From: an uncultured Maribacter sp.
Lineage (GTDB): Bacteria; Bacteroidota; Bacteroidia; Flavobacteriales; Flavobacteriaceae
Reading direction: 5' to 3'
NCBI GenBank assembly: GCA_947504045.1
Contig: CANNFY010000006.1
Span: 62,001-126,000, forward strand
Length of the DNA: 64,000 nucleotides
Shown here: positions 43,506 to 51,546 of the stretch, one piece after another
Layout: the number at the start of each line of letters is the position of its first letter
How positions within the stretch are numbered: the stretch's first letter is position 1
Position numbers and translations under genes: made by a program
Notes under the pieces: model-generated
Seen by the model: only the letters and a program-made list of their open reading frames with translations
Database searches by the model: none
What the model was told of the DNA's origin: nothing

Positions 43506-46208
43506 TTAGTTTTGACTTCTGTTTTCCCATTTAAGGTCCTTTAAAATAGAGCTTTTTATTCCTATAAAAAAGTACCATCTTTTATATGTACCAAATGGAG
43601 TCCAATTAAATCGCATGGTAAAGCTTTTTAAATCTCTTTCAAAACGTAATTGAGTTAAGGTAAATCCTTGATTTTTAAAATCGTAACCAGAAGAGCCGCC
43701 CACTTTCCATCTTGGTGATAATTCAATATCTCCAGAAAACATTAAAGAGTGGCTGCTAAATTCGTTTTGTCTTGCACTATTTGCGTATGATGCGGAGTAA
43801 GCAAGTCTAAAATTCCAAGGTATTTTAGTGGCAAAAATAGGGTTGTCAACATCCCCATTTTTATTATCTTCATCCTCTCTATTGTTTCTTGGATTGTTAA
43901 AATCGTCTCCTACACCAAAAAGGTCATCTGTTCTACCGCCACTTGAAGCAACATAATCAAAAGGGTCTGTTTCTTCCTCTTCTTTTTTGTCTTTATCGTC
44001 TTTTTTACCAAAAGTTTTACTGTCTATAGAGTAAGAGGCGTTAAAATTTGCTCTAGTTAATCGAAATAAACTTCCGCCGTTATCAATATTAAAAGTATTT
44101 ATTCGGGTTCCGGTATTATCAATAGCATAAGGGTCTAAACCAGCAGAAAAGTTAATAGACATTTTGTTGTCTAATATGCTTGTACCTCCATTAACACTTA
44201 AAGGGCTCAGCCTTAAAGAGTCCGATTCAAAATTATAACCTGTAGAAATATTAAAATTACTTAGAATAGGTATTTTTTTAGCTTCTGTGGCTGTAGAATC
44301 TTTATCTCTTACTTTTGCTTCAAGGGTATTGGCAAGTGAGAAACTTAAACTATTAGATTGTCCTAAACTTGGGCTTCCAAATTGAGAGGTTTCAAATCTA
44401 GTGTACTGAACCACACCATCAGGACCAACATATTCGTCGTAAAATTGCTCAAAAGAAGGTGCGTAGCCATAGCTTAAAGATGGTCTCATAACGTGGCGTA
44501 TGGCTTGTACTTTTTTGTCTTCACCTAAATTAAAAGTACCATAAAGTGTTGTTCCAATACTGGCGCTTAAATTATAACCATTAAAACGATCAAAGCCACT
44601 TATGGTATCTGTTACAATTTCTTCTGCATCAAAATCGTAGCTTCTGTCTATTGTTTTTAGAGTCCAAATATCTTCGTAACTACCACCAAGGGTTACACTA
44701 AAAAATTTAGCAACTTTAAAGTTTGTGCTTATTGGTATACTATGTTGTGCTCCAATTTTTGCATCCTCAAACATTTGACTTTTAAAAAAGTCTTCATCAT
44801 TAGTTGTAATAGTGTTTCTTGCACTAAGGTTATACTGGAAATTTACATTTTGAATAATCCCTTTTTTTATACCATCTCTTTTAGCAAATGGGTAAATACG
44901 CTCCATGCTTGCTTGTAAAGTTGGTAATGTCATGTTAATTTCTTCTGTATTTGTATTTTGACTGTGTGTTGCCGATAAACTCATGTTTACAGAAGGATAT
45001 TCTGGAAATGTTTTAGAGTAAGAAATAGAAGAAGAAAGGGTATTGTTTTGGGTGTTTGGTATATTTTGTTGTTGTAAAGACTCTCTGTAATATTGACTAC
45101 TACCAAGGTTTACTGAGGCGGAAAACCTAGAATTAGCACTTGCCTTAGTGTCTTGAGAATGTGAAATTTGTATATTGTAATTTGAGCTTCTAGAGTAGTC
45201 GCTAAATCCTTTTTGGCTTGTTACTTGGTTTTCATACCTAATGTTAATGTTACCCCGATATTTGTACCTTTTGGCATAGACGGATTGTGTATTTACACCG
45301 TAGCTTCCGTTAGTGTAAAAACTACCACTAACTAATAAATCTGCTACATCGCCTATAGGTATGTAATACCCTAAATCTTGCAAAAAATAACCTGTATCTG
45401 GATCACTACCAAAAGTAGGCATCATTACACCTGCGGCTCTACCTACTGATAATGGAAAATATGCAAAAGGTAATGCAATAGGTGTGGGTACATCTGCAAT
45501 GTATAAGTTACTTAACCCTGCAATAACCTTCTTTTTAGGAACAAACTTTGCTTTTCTAACACGTATATAATAATCTGGGTTAATAGTGTCTGATGATGTG
45601 GTAAGCTTACCTTCGCTAAGAAAATACACCGAATCGTTTTCTTTTTTTGTAATATCAGCATATACCTTCATAGCATCACTACCTAAAGATCCAGCAGCAG
45701 CTTGTTGTTCTGTTCTAGAGTTCCAAATTAATGCTTTTTGGGTATCAAAATTAAACCGAATAGAATCTGGAATTACTTCATTTGACCCTTGTTTAAAATA
45801 TGGTAGTTGCGTATAATTTCCTAAAGAATCTTTTAAACGACCAGCGTAAACTTCATTCTTAATATAATCCATTATAATTATACCTGCTTTAAGTTCGGTA
45901 TCTTGGTAATGAATTTCAGCTTCGTTATACAGGTATATTTTTTGTTCTTTTTGACTTAGTTTAACGTAATCCTTTGCTTTGTACGTTATTTTATCTAATA
46001 AAATAGAAGGTTTTTTTAGACTGTCTTTGAGTATAGAATCTCGTTCAATACTGTCTTTTTGAACAGGTAATTTAAAAAGCGGTGCAGTAATAGAATCTGT
46101 AGCTGCTTCTATAGGTAAAATAATAATTTTGTCTTCTTGTGCGCGCAAGTAAAACATGCTTGCTAATAGCAAGAAAATGAAAAGTAAATAATGTTTATTT
46201 GATTGCAA
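43506..46208 (-). CDS. lptD: LptD-like outer-membrane LPS assembly protein
   Basis: A 900-residue outer-membrane protein inserting LPS with LptE in the better-known systems. A signal peptide (about 1-23, ending LRAQ) and a Ser/Lys-rich linker precede an OstA/jellyroll region (ITYKAKDYVKLSQKEQKIYLYNEAEIHYQD). From about residue 230 comes a large beta-barrel with many alternating aromatic strands (SYGYAPSFEQFYDEYVG). An acidic insertion near 740-800 (KKDDKDKKEEEETDPF) is unusual. The start is TTG; no better codon exists. It is divergent from the amidase gene. The family match is clear, but Bacteroidota LptD proteins are poorly characterised. Confidence 0.88.
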   Translation of the reverse strand: MQSNKHYLLFIFLLLASMFYLRAQEDKIIILPIEAATDSITAPLFKLPVQKDSIERDSILKDSLKKPSILLDKITYKAKDYVKLSQKEQKIYLYNEAEIHYQDTELKAGIIIMDYIKNEVYAGRLKDSLGNYTQLPYFKQGSNEVIPDSIRFNFDTQKALIWNSRTEQQAAAGSLGSDAMKVYADITKKENDSVYFLSEGKLTTSSDTINPDYYIRVRKAKFVPKKKVIAGLSNLYIADVPTPIALPFAYFPLSVGRAAGVMMPTFGSDPDTGYFLQDLGYYIPIGDVADLLVSGSFYTNGSYGVNTQSVYAKRYKYRGNINIRYENQVTSQKGFSDYSRSSNYNIQISHSQDTKASANSRFSASVNLGSSQYYRESLQQQNIPNTQNNTLSSSISYSKTFPEYPSVNMSLSATHSQNTNTEEINMTLPTLQASMERIYPFAKRDGIKKGIIQNVNFQYNLSARNTITTNDEDFFKSQMFEDAKIGAQHSIPISTNFKVAKFFSVTLGGSYEDIWTLKTIDRSYDFDAEEIVTDTISGFDRFNGYNLSASIGTTLYGTFNLGEDKKVQAIRHVMRPSLSYGYAPSFEQFYDEYVGPDGVVQYTRFETSQFGSPSLGQSNSLSFSLANTLEAKVRDKDSTATEAKKIPILSNFNISTGYNFESDSLRLSPLSVNGGTSILDNKMSINFSAGLDPYAIDNTGTRINTFNIDNGGSLFRLTRANFNASYSIDSKTFGKKDDKDKKEEEETDPFDYVASSGGRTDDLFGVGDDFNNPRNNREDEDNKNGDVDNPIFATKIPWNFRLAYSASYANSARQNEFSSHSLMFSGDIELSPRWKVGGSSGYDFKNQGFTLTQLRFERDLKSFTMRFNWTPFGTYKRWYFFIGIKSSILKDLKWENRSQN

Positions 46209-46257
46209 GGCTATATATCCTATTTTTGTATAAAGGTTTGGCTCGACTTTAGGAGTT

Positions 46258-46265
46258 CAAACATA
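46258..46265 (-). promoter_or_regulatory. -7 promoter box of the LptD-like gene
   Basis: TATGTTTG on the minus strand, an exact TAnnTTTG match, about 50 bases upstream of the TTG start. No clear -33 partner. Confidence 0.45.
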
Positions 46266-46342
46266 CATATATTTTTTGTTCCTTTTGTATGGTATTACAA
46301 TAAATTTAACCTTATTAAAGAAACGTAAATTAGAATACAAAT

Positions 46343-47707
46343 ATGAAATTAAAATTATTTTTACTGTTATCTATATTTTTTTTAGGATCTTGTTTTTCTT
46401 CTTATGCTTTATTTAATGGGGGTTTGCAAGATAATGACCCTTTTGTAATTGTATTAGATGCTGGGCATGGAGGGCATGATCCAGGAAATTTAGGAAATGG
46501 TTACTTAGAAAAAAATATTGCATTAAATATTGTTTTAAAAGTAGGAGCTATACTAGAACAACATAAAGATATTAAAGTAGTATATACCAGAAAAGATGAT
46601 ACGTTTATAGATTTATTTGTTCGTGGAGAGATAGCAAATAAAGCAAATGCAGACCTTTTTGTTTCGGTGCATTGCGATTCTCATACTTCTGATGCTCATG
46701 GTGCAGGAACCTTTGTTTTAGGGCTGCATGCTAATAAGCAAAATTTTGAAATAGCAAAAAAGGAAAACTCTGTAATTTATCTAGAAGATAATTACGAAAG
46801 TAGATATGCTAATTATGATATTAATTCTCCAGAATCTGTAATTGGATTAACTATAATGCAAGAAGAGTTTTTAGATCAAAGTATTGCTTTGGCTAAAATT
46901 ATGCAAGACTATTTTTCTGTAAAACTAAAAAGAAACGACCGTAAGGTAAAGCAGGCTGGTTTTATTGTACTTCATCAAACTTTTATGCCAAGTGTTTTGG
47001 TAGAAACTGGTTTTTTAACAAATAAAGAAGAGGGAGCTTATTTAAACTCTAAGCAAGGGCAAGCAAAAATGGGTACAGCAATAGCTTCTTCTATATTAGA
47101 ATATAAAAATACGGTTAGCTCTAACGTTCTAGCAAATAAAACAAACGTTTATACTCCTAAAGAAACTATAACTAAGCCGAATACCGAAGTAAAAAAAGAA
47201 ATTGAAAAGAAAAAAGAAGCTCCAATTGTAAAAGAAGTTGAAAAGAAAAAACAGGTTGTTAAAGAAGAAACTATTACAAAAAAAGATACGAAAATAGTAG
47301 CATCTAAAGAGGTTATAAAGTCATCTTCAGGTATAAAAACAAAAAGAGAAGAAGTAGAAGAAAAAACTCTTCCTGTAGTAAAAAAAGAAACTCCGATAGT
47401 TAAACAGGAAGCTCCAAAACCTATAGAAGTAAAAAAAGAGTATAATATAGTTTTTAAAGTACAACTTTTGGCAAGCGGAAAAAATATTGTTTTAGATGCG
47501 GATAATTTTAATGGATTAAACAATTTGTCTAAAGAACCTGTTCGAAATTTATATAGATATATGTATGGCAAAACAGAATCTTATCAAAAAGCTAAGCTTT
47601 TAAAAGAAAATGCCAACTTAAAAGGGTATACAAGTTCTTATATAGTATCGTATAAAGACGGAGTGCGTATTCCGGTAGAAGAAGCATTAAAATACATATC
47701 TGAATAA
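46343..47707 (+). CDS. N-acetylmuramoyl-L-alanine amidase (AmiC-like) with C-terminal SPOR-like domain
   Basis: Zinc amidase cutting the MurNAc-peptide bond in the periplasm. It has 454 residues and a signal peptide or lipobox (FLGSC, Cys17). The amidase_3 domain (about 34-255) carries zinc ligands His42 (DAGHGG), Glu56 (YLEKNIALN) and the His of SVHCD, with catalytic Glu in VLVETGFLTN. A Lys/Glu-rich linker (about 265-355) joins a C-terminal SPOR-like segment from KEYNIVFKVQLLAS, which would direct it to division-site denuded glycan. Denuded strands are what the GHL10 lipoprotein and AnmK act on. Confidence 0.92.
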   Translation: MKLKLFLLLSIFFLGSCFSSYALFNGGLQDNDPFVIVLDAGHGGHDPGNLGNGYLEKNIALNIVLKVGAILEQHKDIKVVYTRKDDTFIDLFVRGEIANKANADLFVSVHCDSHTSDAHGAGTFVLGLHANKQNFEIAKKENSVIYLEDNYESRYANYDINSPESVIGLTIMQEEFLDQSIALAKIMQDYFSVKLKRNDRKVKQAGFIVLHQTFMPSVLVETGFLTNKEEGAYLNSKQGQAKMGTAIASSILEYKNTVSSNVLANKTNVYTPKETITKPNTEVKKEIEKKKEAPIVKEVEKKKQVVKEETITKKDTKIVASKEVIKSSSGIKTKREEVEEKTLPVVKKETPIVKQEAPKPIEVKKEYNIVFKVQLLASGKNIVLDADNFNGLNNLSKEPVRNLYRYMYGKTESYQKAKLLKENANLKGYTSSYIVSYKDGVRIPVEEALKYISE

Positions 47708-47735
47708 AAATAGCCTACATCAAAAAAAATATTTC

Positions 47736-47743
47736 TAATTTTG
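47736..47743 (+). promoter_or_regulatory. -7 promoter box upstream of the MlaD-like gene
   Basis: TAATTTTG, an exact TAnnTTTG match 24 bases before the TTG start. No -33 element was recognised. Confidence 0.4.
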
Positions 47744-47766
47744 TTAGGAACCCAAAACATATTTAT

Positions 47767-48729
47767 TTGAAACTATCTAGAGAAATTAAAACAGGAATAA
47801 TTGTTATAGGAGGAATACTATTATTTATAATGGGATTTAGTTATTTAAAATCTACACCGCTTTTTGATAGTAATAATAAGTTATATGCTGTTTACCCACA
47901 TGTAGGTGGTTTGCAACCAGGAACTCCAGTATCTATAAATGGTTTATCTGTAGGTACAGTTAGTGATATTCAATTTAAAGATGGTTATGGTAATTTAATT
48001 GTAACCTTTACTGTTAGTAAAGATTTTGCTTTTTCAAAAAATAGTAGAGCAGAACTTTATGACACAGGAATAATAGGAGGTAAAGGACTTCAGATTATTC
48101 CAATTTTTGATAATGCAGAAATTGCCAAATCTGGCGACACTTTAAAAACAGAAACTAGACCAGGTTTAACAGAACTAGCACAACAAAAGTTAACACCATT
48201 ATTTAAAAAATTTGAATCTGCTGTTACCGATGCCGATTCTGTTTTATTAAACGTTAATAACGTTTTAGATACAAAAACTAAAAAAGATTTACAGACAGCT
48301 ATTACAGGTTTAAGTGATCTTATGGCTAGTTTAAACGGTAGTGCATCTGTTTTAAATAACATTCTAAAAAATAACGAAGAAAAGTTAAATAAATCGTTAA
48401 CTAATTTTGAAGCGCTTACGTCTAATTTAACAAGTATTACAGACTCTATAAATAATGCCGGTTTAGGAAGAACACTTTCTAATTTAGAATCTACAGTAGC
48501 TAATCTAGATAAGCTAATGGCGAAAATAGATAATGGCGATGGTACATTAGGGAAATTAATGAACGACGAAGAGTTGTATACTAACCTTAGTAGTGCATCT
48601 AAAGAATTAGATTTACTATTACAAGACTTTAGGTTAAACCCTAAACGATACGTAAATGTATCGGTATTTGGGAAAAAACAAAAAGAGTACACACTACCGG
48701 AGGGGGATCCTGCGGAAAATATAGAATAA
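47767..48729 (+). CDS. MCE/MlaD-family lipid transport protein
   Basis: Periplasmic lipid-binding subunit anchored by one N-terminal membrane helix (about 9-27), forming a hexameric ring in known systems. It has 320 residues. The MCE domain (about 37-115) shows YPHVGGLQPGTPVSINGLSVGTV, followed by a long coiled-coil/helical region rich in Asn and Leu. The start is TTG at 47767, giving the expected MKLSREIKTGIIVIGG. It follows the amidase gene by 59 bases. No MlaE/MlaF partners are present in the window. Confidence 0.9.
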   Translation: MKLSREIKTGIIVIGGILLFIMGFSYLKSTPLFDSNNKLYAVYPHVGGLQPGTPVSINGLSVGTVSDIQFKDGYGNLIVTFTVSKDFAFSKNSRAELYDTGIIGGKGLQIIPIFDNAEIAKSGDTLKTETRPGLTELAQQKLTPLFKKFESAVTDADSVLLNVNNVLDTKTKKDLQTAITGLSDLMASLNGSASVLNNILKNNEEKLNKSLTNFEALTSNLTSITDSINNAGLGRTLSNLESTVANLDKLMAKIDNGDGTLGKLMNDEELYTNLSSASKELDLLLQDFRLNPKRYVNVSVFGKKQKEYTLPEGDPAENIE

Positions 48730-48735
48730 TATTTT

Positions 48736-50064
48736 ATGGATTACCTTTCAAATATTTTGTTCGCTATTATTTTAATTGCGGGAATCGGTTTTTTTATTAA
48801 AAATGTTTTGCGTTTATCTAGAAATATAAAGCTAGGTAAAGATGTTGTTGTAAATGATAATAAACCCCAGCGCTTGAAAAATATGGCCAAAATTGCCCTT
48901 GGGCAAACTAAAATGGTAGTAAGGCCTATTGCAGGGTTTCTTCATATTATTGTTTACGTAGGTTTTATAATAATTAATTTAGAAGTTTTAGAGATAATTA
49001 TTGATGGTTTATTTGGAACGCACAGAATATTTGCATTCTTAGGAAATAGCTATAATTTTTTAATAGGCTCTTTTGAAATTCTTGCTGTATTAGTAATAGT
49101 AGCAGTTGTTATTTTTTGGATTAGAAGAAATATTATAAGAATAAAACGCTTTATTAAACCAGAAATGAATGGTTGGCCAAAGAACGATGGTAACTTAATA
49201 CTTTATATAGAGTTTGTGTTAATGGCTTTGTTCTTAACTATGAATGCTGCGGATTATCAACTTCAATTACTAGATGCTCCACATTATACAAAAGCCGGAG
49301 CATTTCCTGCTAGTCAGTTTATTGCATCTTTGTTTTCTAATATGTCAATGTCATCATTAATTATAGTAGAAAGAACCGCTTGGTGGTTGCATATTGTAGG
49401 TATATTATTCTTTTTAAATTATTTATATTACTCTAAACATTTACATATTTTATTAGCATTTCCTAATACATATTACGGTAGTGTAGAGCCAAAAGGTAAA
49501 TTGAATAATTTAGAAGCAATAACAAAAGAAGTTAAATTAATGATGGATCCTAGTGCGGACCCTTATGCTGCTCCAGAAGAAAATCCTGAAGAAGATACTC
49601 CAGAAAAATTTGGCGCTAGTGATGTGCAAGATCTAAATTGGGTACAATTATTAAATGCATATACCTGTACAGAATGTGGTAGATGTACTTCTTCTTGTCC
49701 TGCTAATTTAACCGGAAAAAAACTATCTCCACGTAAAATTATGATGGATACCCGCGACCGTTTAGAAGAAGTGGGTAAAAATATAGATGCTAATAAAGGA
49801 GTATTTGTGGATGATGGCAAACAACTATTAGGCGATTATATTACTAAAGAAGAATTATGGGCGTGTACTACATGTAACGCTTGTGTAGAAGAATGCCCAG
49901 TAAGTATTAGTCCATTATCAATTATTCAAGACATGCGTCGTTATTTAGTAATGGAACAAAGTGCTGCTCCAGTAGAATTAAATAATATGATGTCTAACAT
50001 AGAAAACAATGGTGCGCCATGGCCTTATAACCAAATGGATAGGTTAAATTGGGTGGAAGAATAA
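48736..50064 (+). CDS. membrane Fe-S oxidoreductase subunit (HdrE/C-like, two 4Fe-4S sites)
   Basis: A 442-residue protein. The first ~260 residues contain about five membrane helices of the nitrate-reductase-gamma/HdrE kind. Then two ferredoxin motifs: CTECGRCTSSCP from about residue 311 and CTTCNACVEECP from about 377. The CCG domains that complete an HdrD/GlpC/FadF-like enzyme are encoded in the next gene, so the two products probably form one complex passing electrons to or from menaquinone. Acyl-CoA dehydrogenase/ETF-linked oxidation, as for Bacillus FadF, is one candidate role. It lies 6 bases after the MlaD-like gene. Confidence 0.85.
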   Translation: MDYLSNILFAIILIAGIGFFIKNVLRLSRNIKLGKDVVVNDNKPQRLKNMAKIALGQTKMVVRPIAGFLHIIVYVGFIIINLEVLEIIIDGLFGTHRIFAFLGNSYNFLIGSFEILAVLVIVAVVIFWIRRNIIRIKRFIKPEMNGWPKNDGNLILYIEFVLMALFLTMNAADYQLQLLDAPHYTKAGAFPASQFIASLFSNMSMSSLIIVERTAWWLHIVGILFFLNYLYYSKHLHILLAFPNTYYGSVEPKGKLNNLEAITKEVKLMMDPSADPYAAPEENPEEDTPEKFGASDVQDLNWVQLLNAYTCTECGRCTSSCPANLTGKKLSPRKIMMDTRDRLEEVGKNIDANKGVFVDDGKQLLGDYITKEELWACTTCNACVEECPVSISPLSIIQDMRRYLVMEQSAAPVELNNMMSNIENNGAPWPYNQMDRLNWVEE

Positions 50065-50156
50065 TAACCAAAAAGTTTAAGTGTAAAGTATTTTCTGTAA
50101 CTATGATAAATATATACTAAAGGCAACTTAAGTATTTATATAAAACATTTATTTTT

Positions 50157-50951
50157 ATGAGTAATGATAAACTAAAGGTTCCAACAATGGAGCAATGTAT
50201 GGCAGAAGGAAGACAACCAGAAATATTGTTTTGGGTTGGCTCTGCTGGTAGTTTTGATGATAGAGCAAAGAAGATATCTAGAGCTTTTGTAAAAATATTA
50301 AATAAAGCCAATGTAGATTTTGCTGTTTTAGGAACAGAAGAAAGCTGTACAGGTGATGTTGCAAAAAGAGCAGGAAATGAGTTTCTTTTTCAAATGCAAG
50401 CTTTAATGAATATTGAAATTTTAAATGGCTATGAAATTAAAAAAATAGTTACTTGTGATCCACATTCTTTTAACTGTTTAAAAAATGAATATCCAGGCTT
50501 AGGCGGTACTTATGAAGTAATACACCATACACAATTTATTCAAAATTTAATGGCTTCTGGAAAACTAAATGTAACAGGTAGTTTATATAAAGGAAAACGT
50601 ATTACTTTTCATGACCCTTGTTATTTAGGAAGAGCAAATAATGAGTATAATGCACCAAGAGAAGTGCTACAAAAAACAACAGCAGAAATAGTTGAAATGA
50701 AAAGGCATAAGCGTACTGCTTTATGTTGTGGAGCTGGTGGAGCACAAATGTTTAAAGAGCCAGAAAAAGGAGATAAAGATGTTAATGTTTTAAGAACAGA
50801 AGATGCTCTTAGTACAGCTCCAAATATTATAGCAACAGGCTGTCCATATTGTATAACTATGATGACAGATGGTGTTAAAAACAAAGAAAAAGAAGATACG
50901 GTTAAAGTAATGGATATTGCAGAGATAATAGCAGCTGCAATAGAACAATAA
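50157..50951 (+). CDS. cysteine-rich CCG-domain Fe-S protein (HdrB/D-like)
   Basis: A 264-residue cytoplasmic protein with two cysteine-rich CCG-type domains: the first around EESCTGDVAKRAGNEFLFQ and KKIVTCDPHSFNCLKNEYP, the second around TFHDPCYLGRANNEY and ALCCGAGGAQMF, with a final CPYC. Such domains bind a noncubane 4Fe-4S cluster at the catalytic site of heterodisulfide reductases and related enzymes. It follows the membrane Fe-S subunit by 92 bases; together they look like one split HdrD-like protein. The substrate is unknown. Confidence 0.86.
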   Translation: MSNDKLKVPTMEQCMAEGRQPEILFWVGSAGSFDDRAKKISRAFVKILNKANVDFAVLGTEESCTGDVAKRAGNEFLFQMQALMNIEILNGYEIKKIVTCDPHSFNCLKNEYPGLGGTYEVIHHTQFIQNLMASGKLNVTGSLYKGKRITFHDPCYLGRANNEYNAPREVLQKTTAEIVEMKRHKRTALCCGAGGAQMFKEPEKGDKDVNVLRTEDALSTAPNIIATGCPYCITMMTDGVKNKEKEDTVKVMDIAEIIAAAIEQ

Positions 50952-50960
50952 TAGAAAAAA

Positions 50961-51443
50961 ATGTTAGTAGACTTTAAAGAATTACCAAATTCATCTAGAA
51001 TTTGGATTTACCAATGTAATAGAACTTTTACCGAGCAAGAATTAATAGATATAAATAAAGAATTTAAAGCTTTTATAACAGATTGGACGGCACATGGGAG
51101 TGATTTAAAAGCTGGGTTTGAAATAAAATATAATAGATTTATAATTTTAGCTTTAGATCAATCGTTAAATGCGGCTTCAGGTTGTTCTATAGATGCTTCT
51201 GTGCATTTTATAATGCAATTAGAAAAAAAATACAATGTTCTTTTATTAGATAAAATGAATGTTTCCTATAAACAAGGGGAGCATATAGCTTATAAACCGC
51301 TTATTGATTTTAAAAAGATGGCAAAGGATAAAGCTGTTTCTTTAAAAACTATTGTATTTAATAATTTAGTAGCAAATAAAGGAGAATATTTGGAACATTG
51401 GGAAGTTCCTGCTTCAGAAAGTTGGCATAGTAGGTTTATGTAA
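50961..51443 (+). CDS. conserved hypothetical protein (often mislabelled ABC transporter ATPase)
   Basis: A 160-residue soluble protein with no signal peptide or membrane segment. Conserved-looking features are SRIWIYQCNRTFTEQE at the start, DWTAHGSDLKAGFEIKYNRFIILALDQ in the middle, ASGCSIDASVHFI with a likely important Cys, and a C-terminal LEHWEVPASESWHSRF. I recall close relatives named ABC transporter ATPase in Bacteroidota genomes. However, there is no Walker A, LSGGQ or Walker B motif, so that name is not supported. It begins 9 bases after the Fe-S gene and ends at a hairpin. Function unknown. Confidence 0.8.
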   Translation: MLVDFKELPNSSRIWIYQCNRTFTEQELIDINKEFKAFITDWTAHGSDLKAGFEIKYNRFIILALDQSLNAASGCSIDASVHFIMQLEKKYNVLLLDKMNVSYKQGEHIAYKPLIDFKKMAKDKAVSLKTIVFNNLVANKGEYLEHWEVPASESWHSRFM

Positions 51444-51450
51444 TTTTTTT

Positions 51451-51475
51451 GGTACAGAACTTGTATCATTTTTTT
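51451..51475 (+). terminator. hairpin with T-tract after the 160-residue hypothetical gene
   Basis: GGTACA/TGTATC arms with one G-T pair, a 5-base loop and seven T residues following. A short but well-formed rho-independent terminator closing the mlaD-Fe-S operon. Confidence 0.6.
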
Positions 51476-51546
51476 CGGTTGGTTTATAAAAGAATAATAT
51501 GCAATAATGTAAATTCTTTTTAGTTATCCTCATACATAAATTATAT

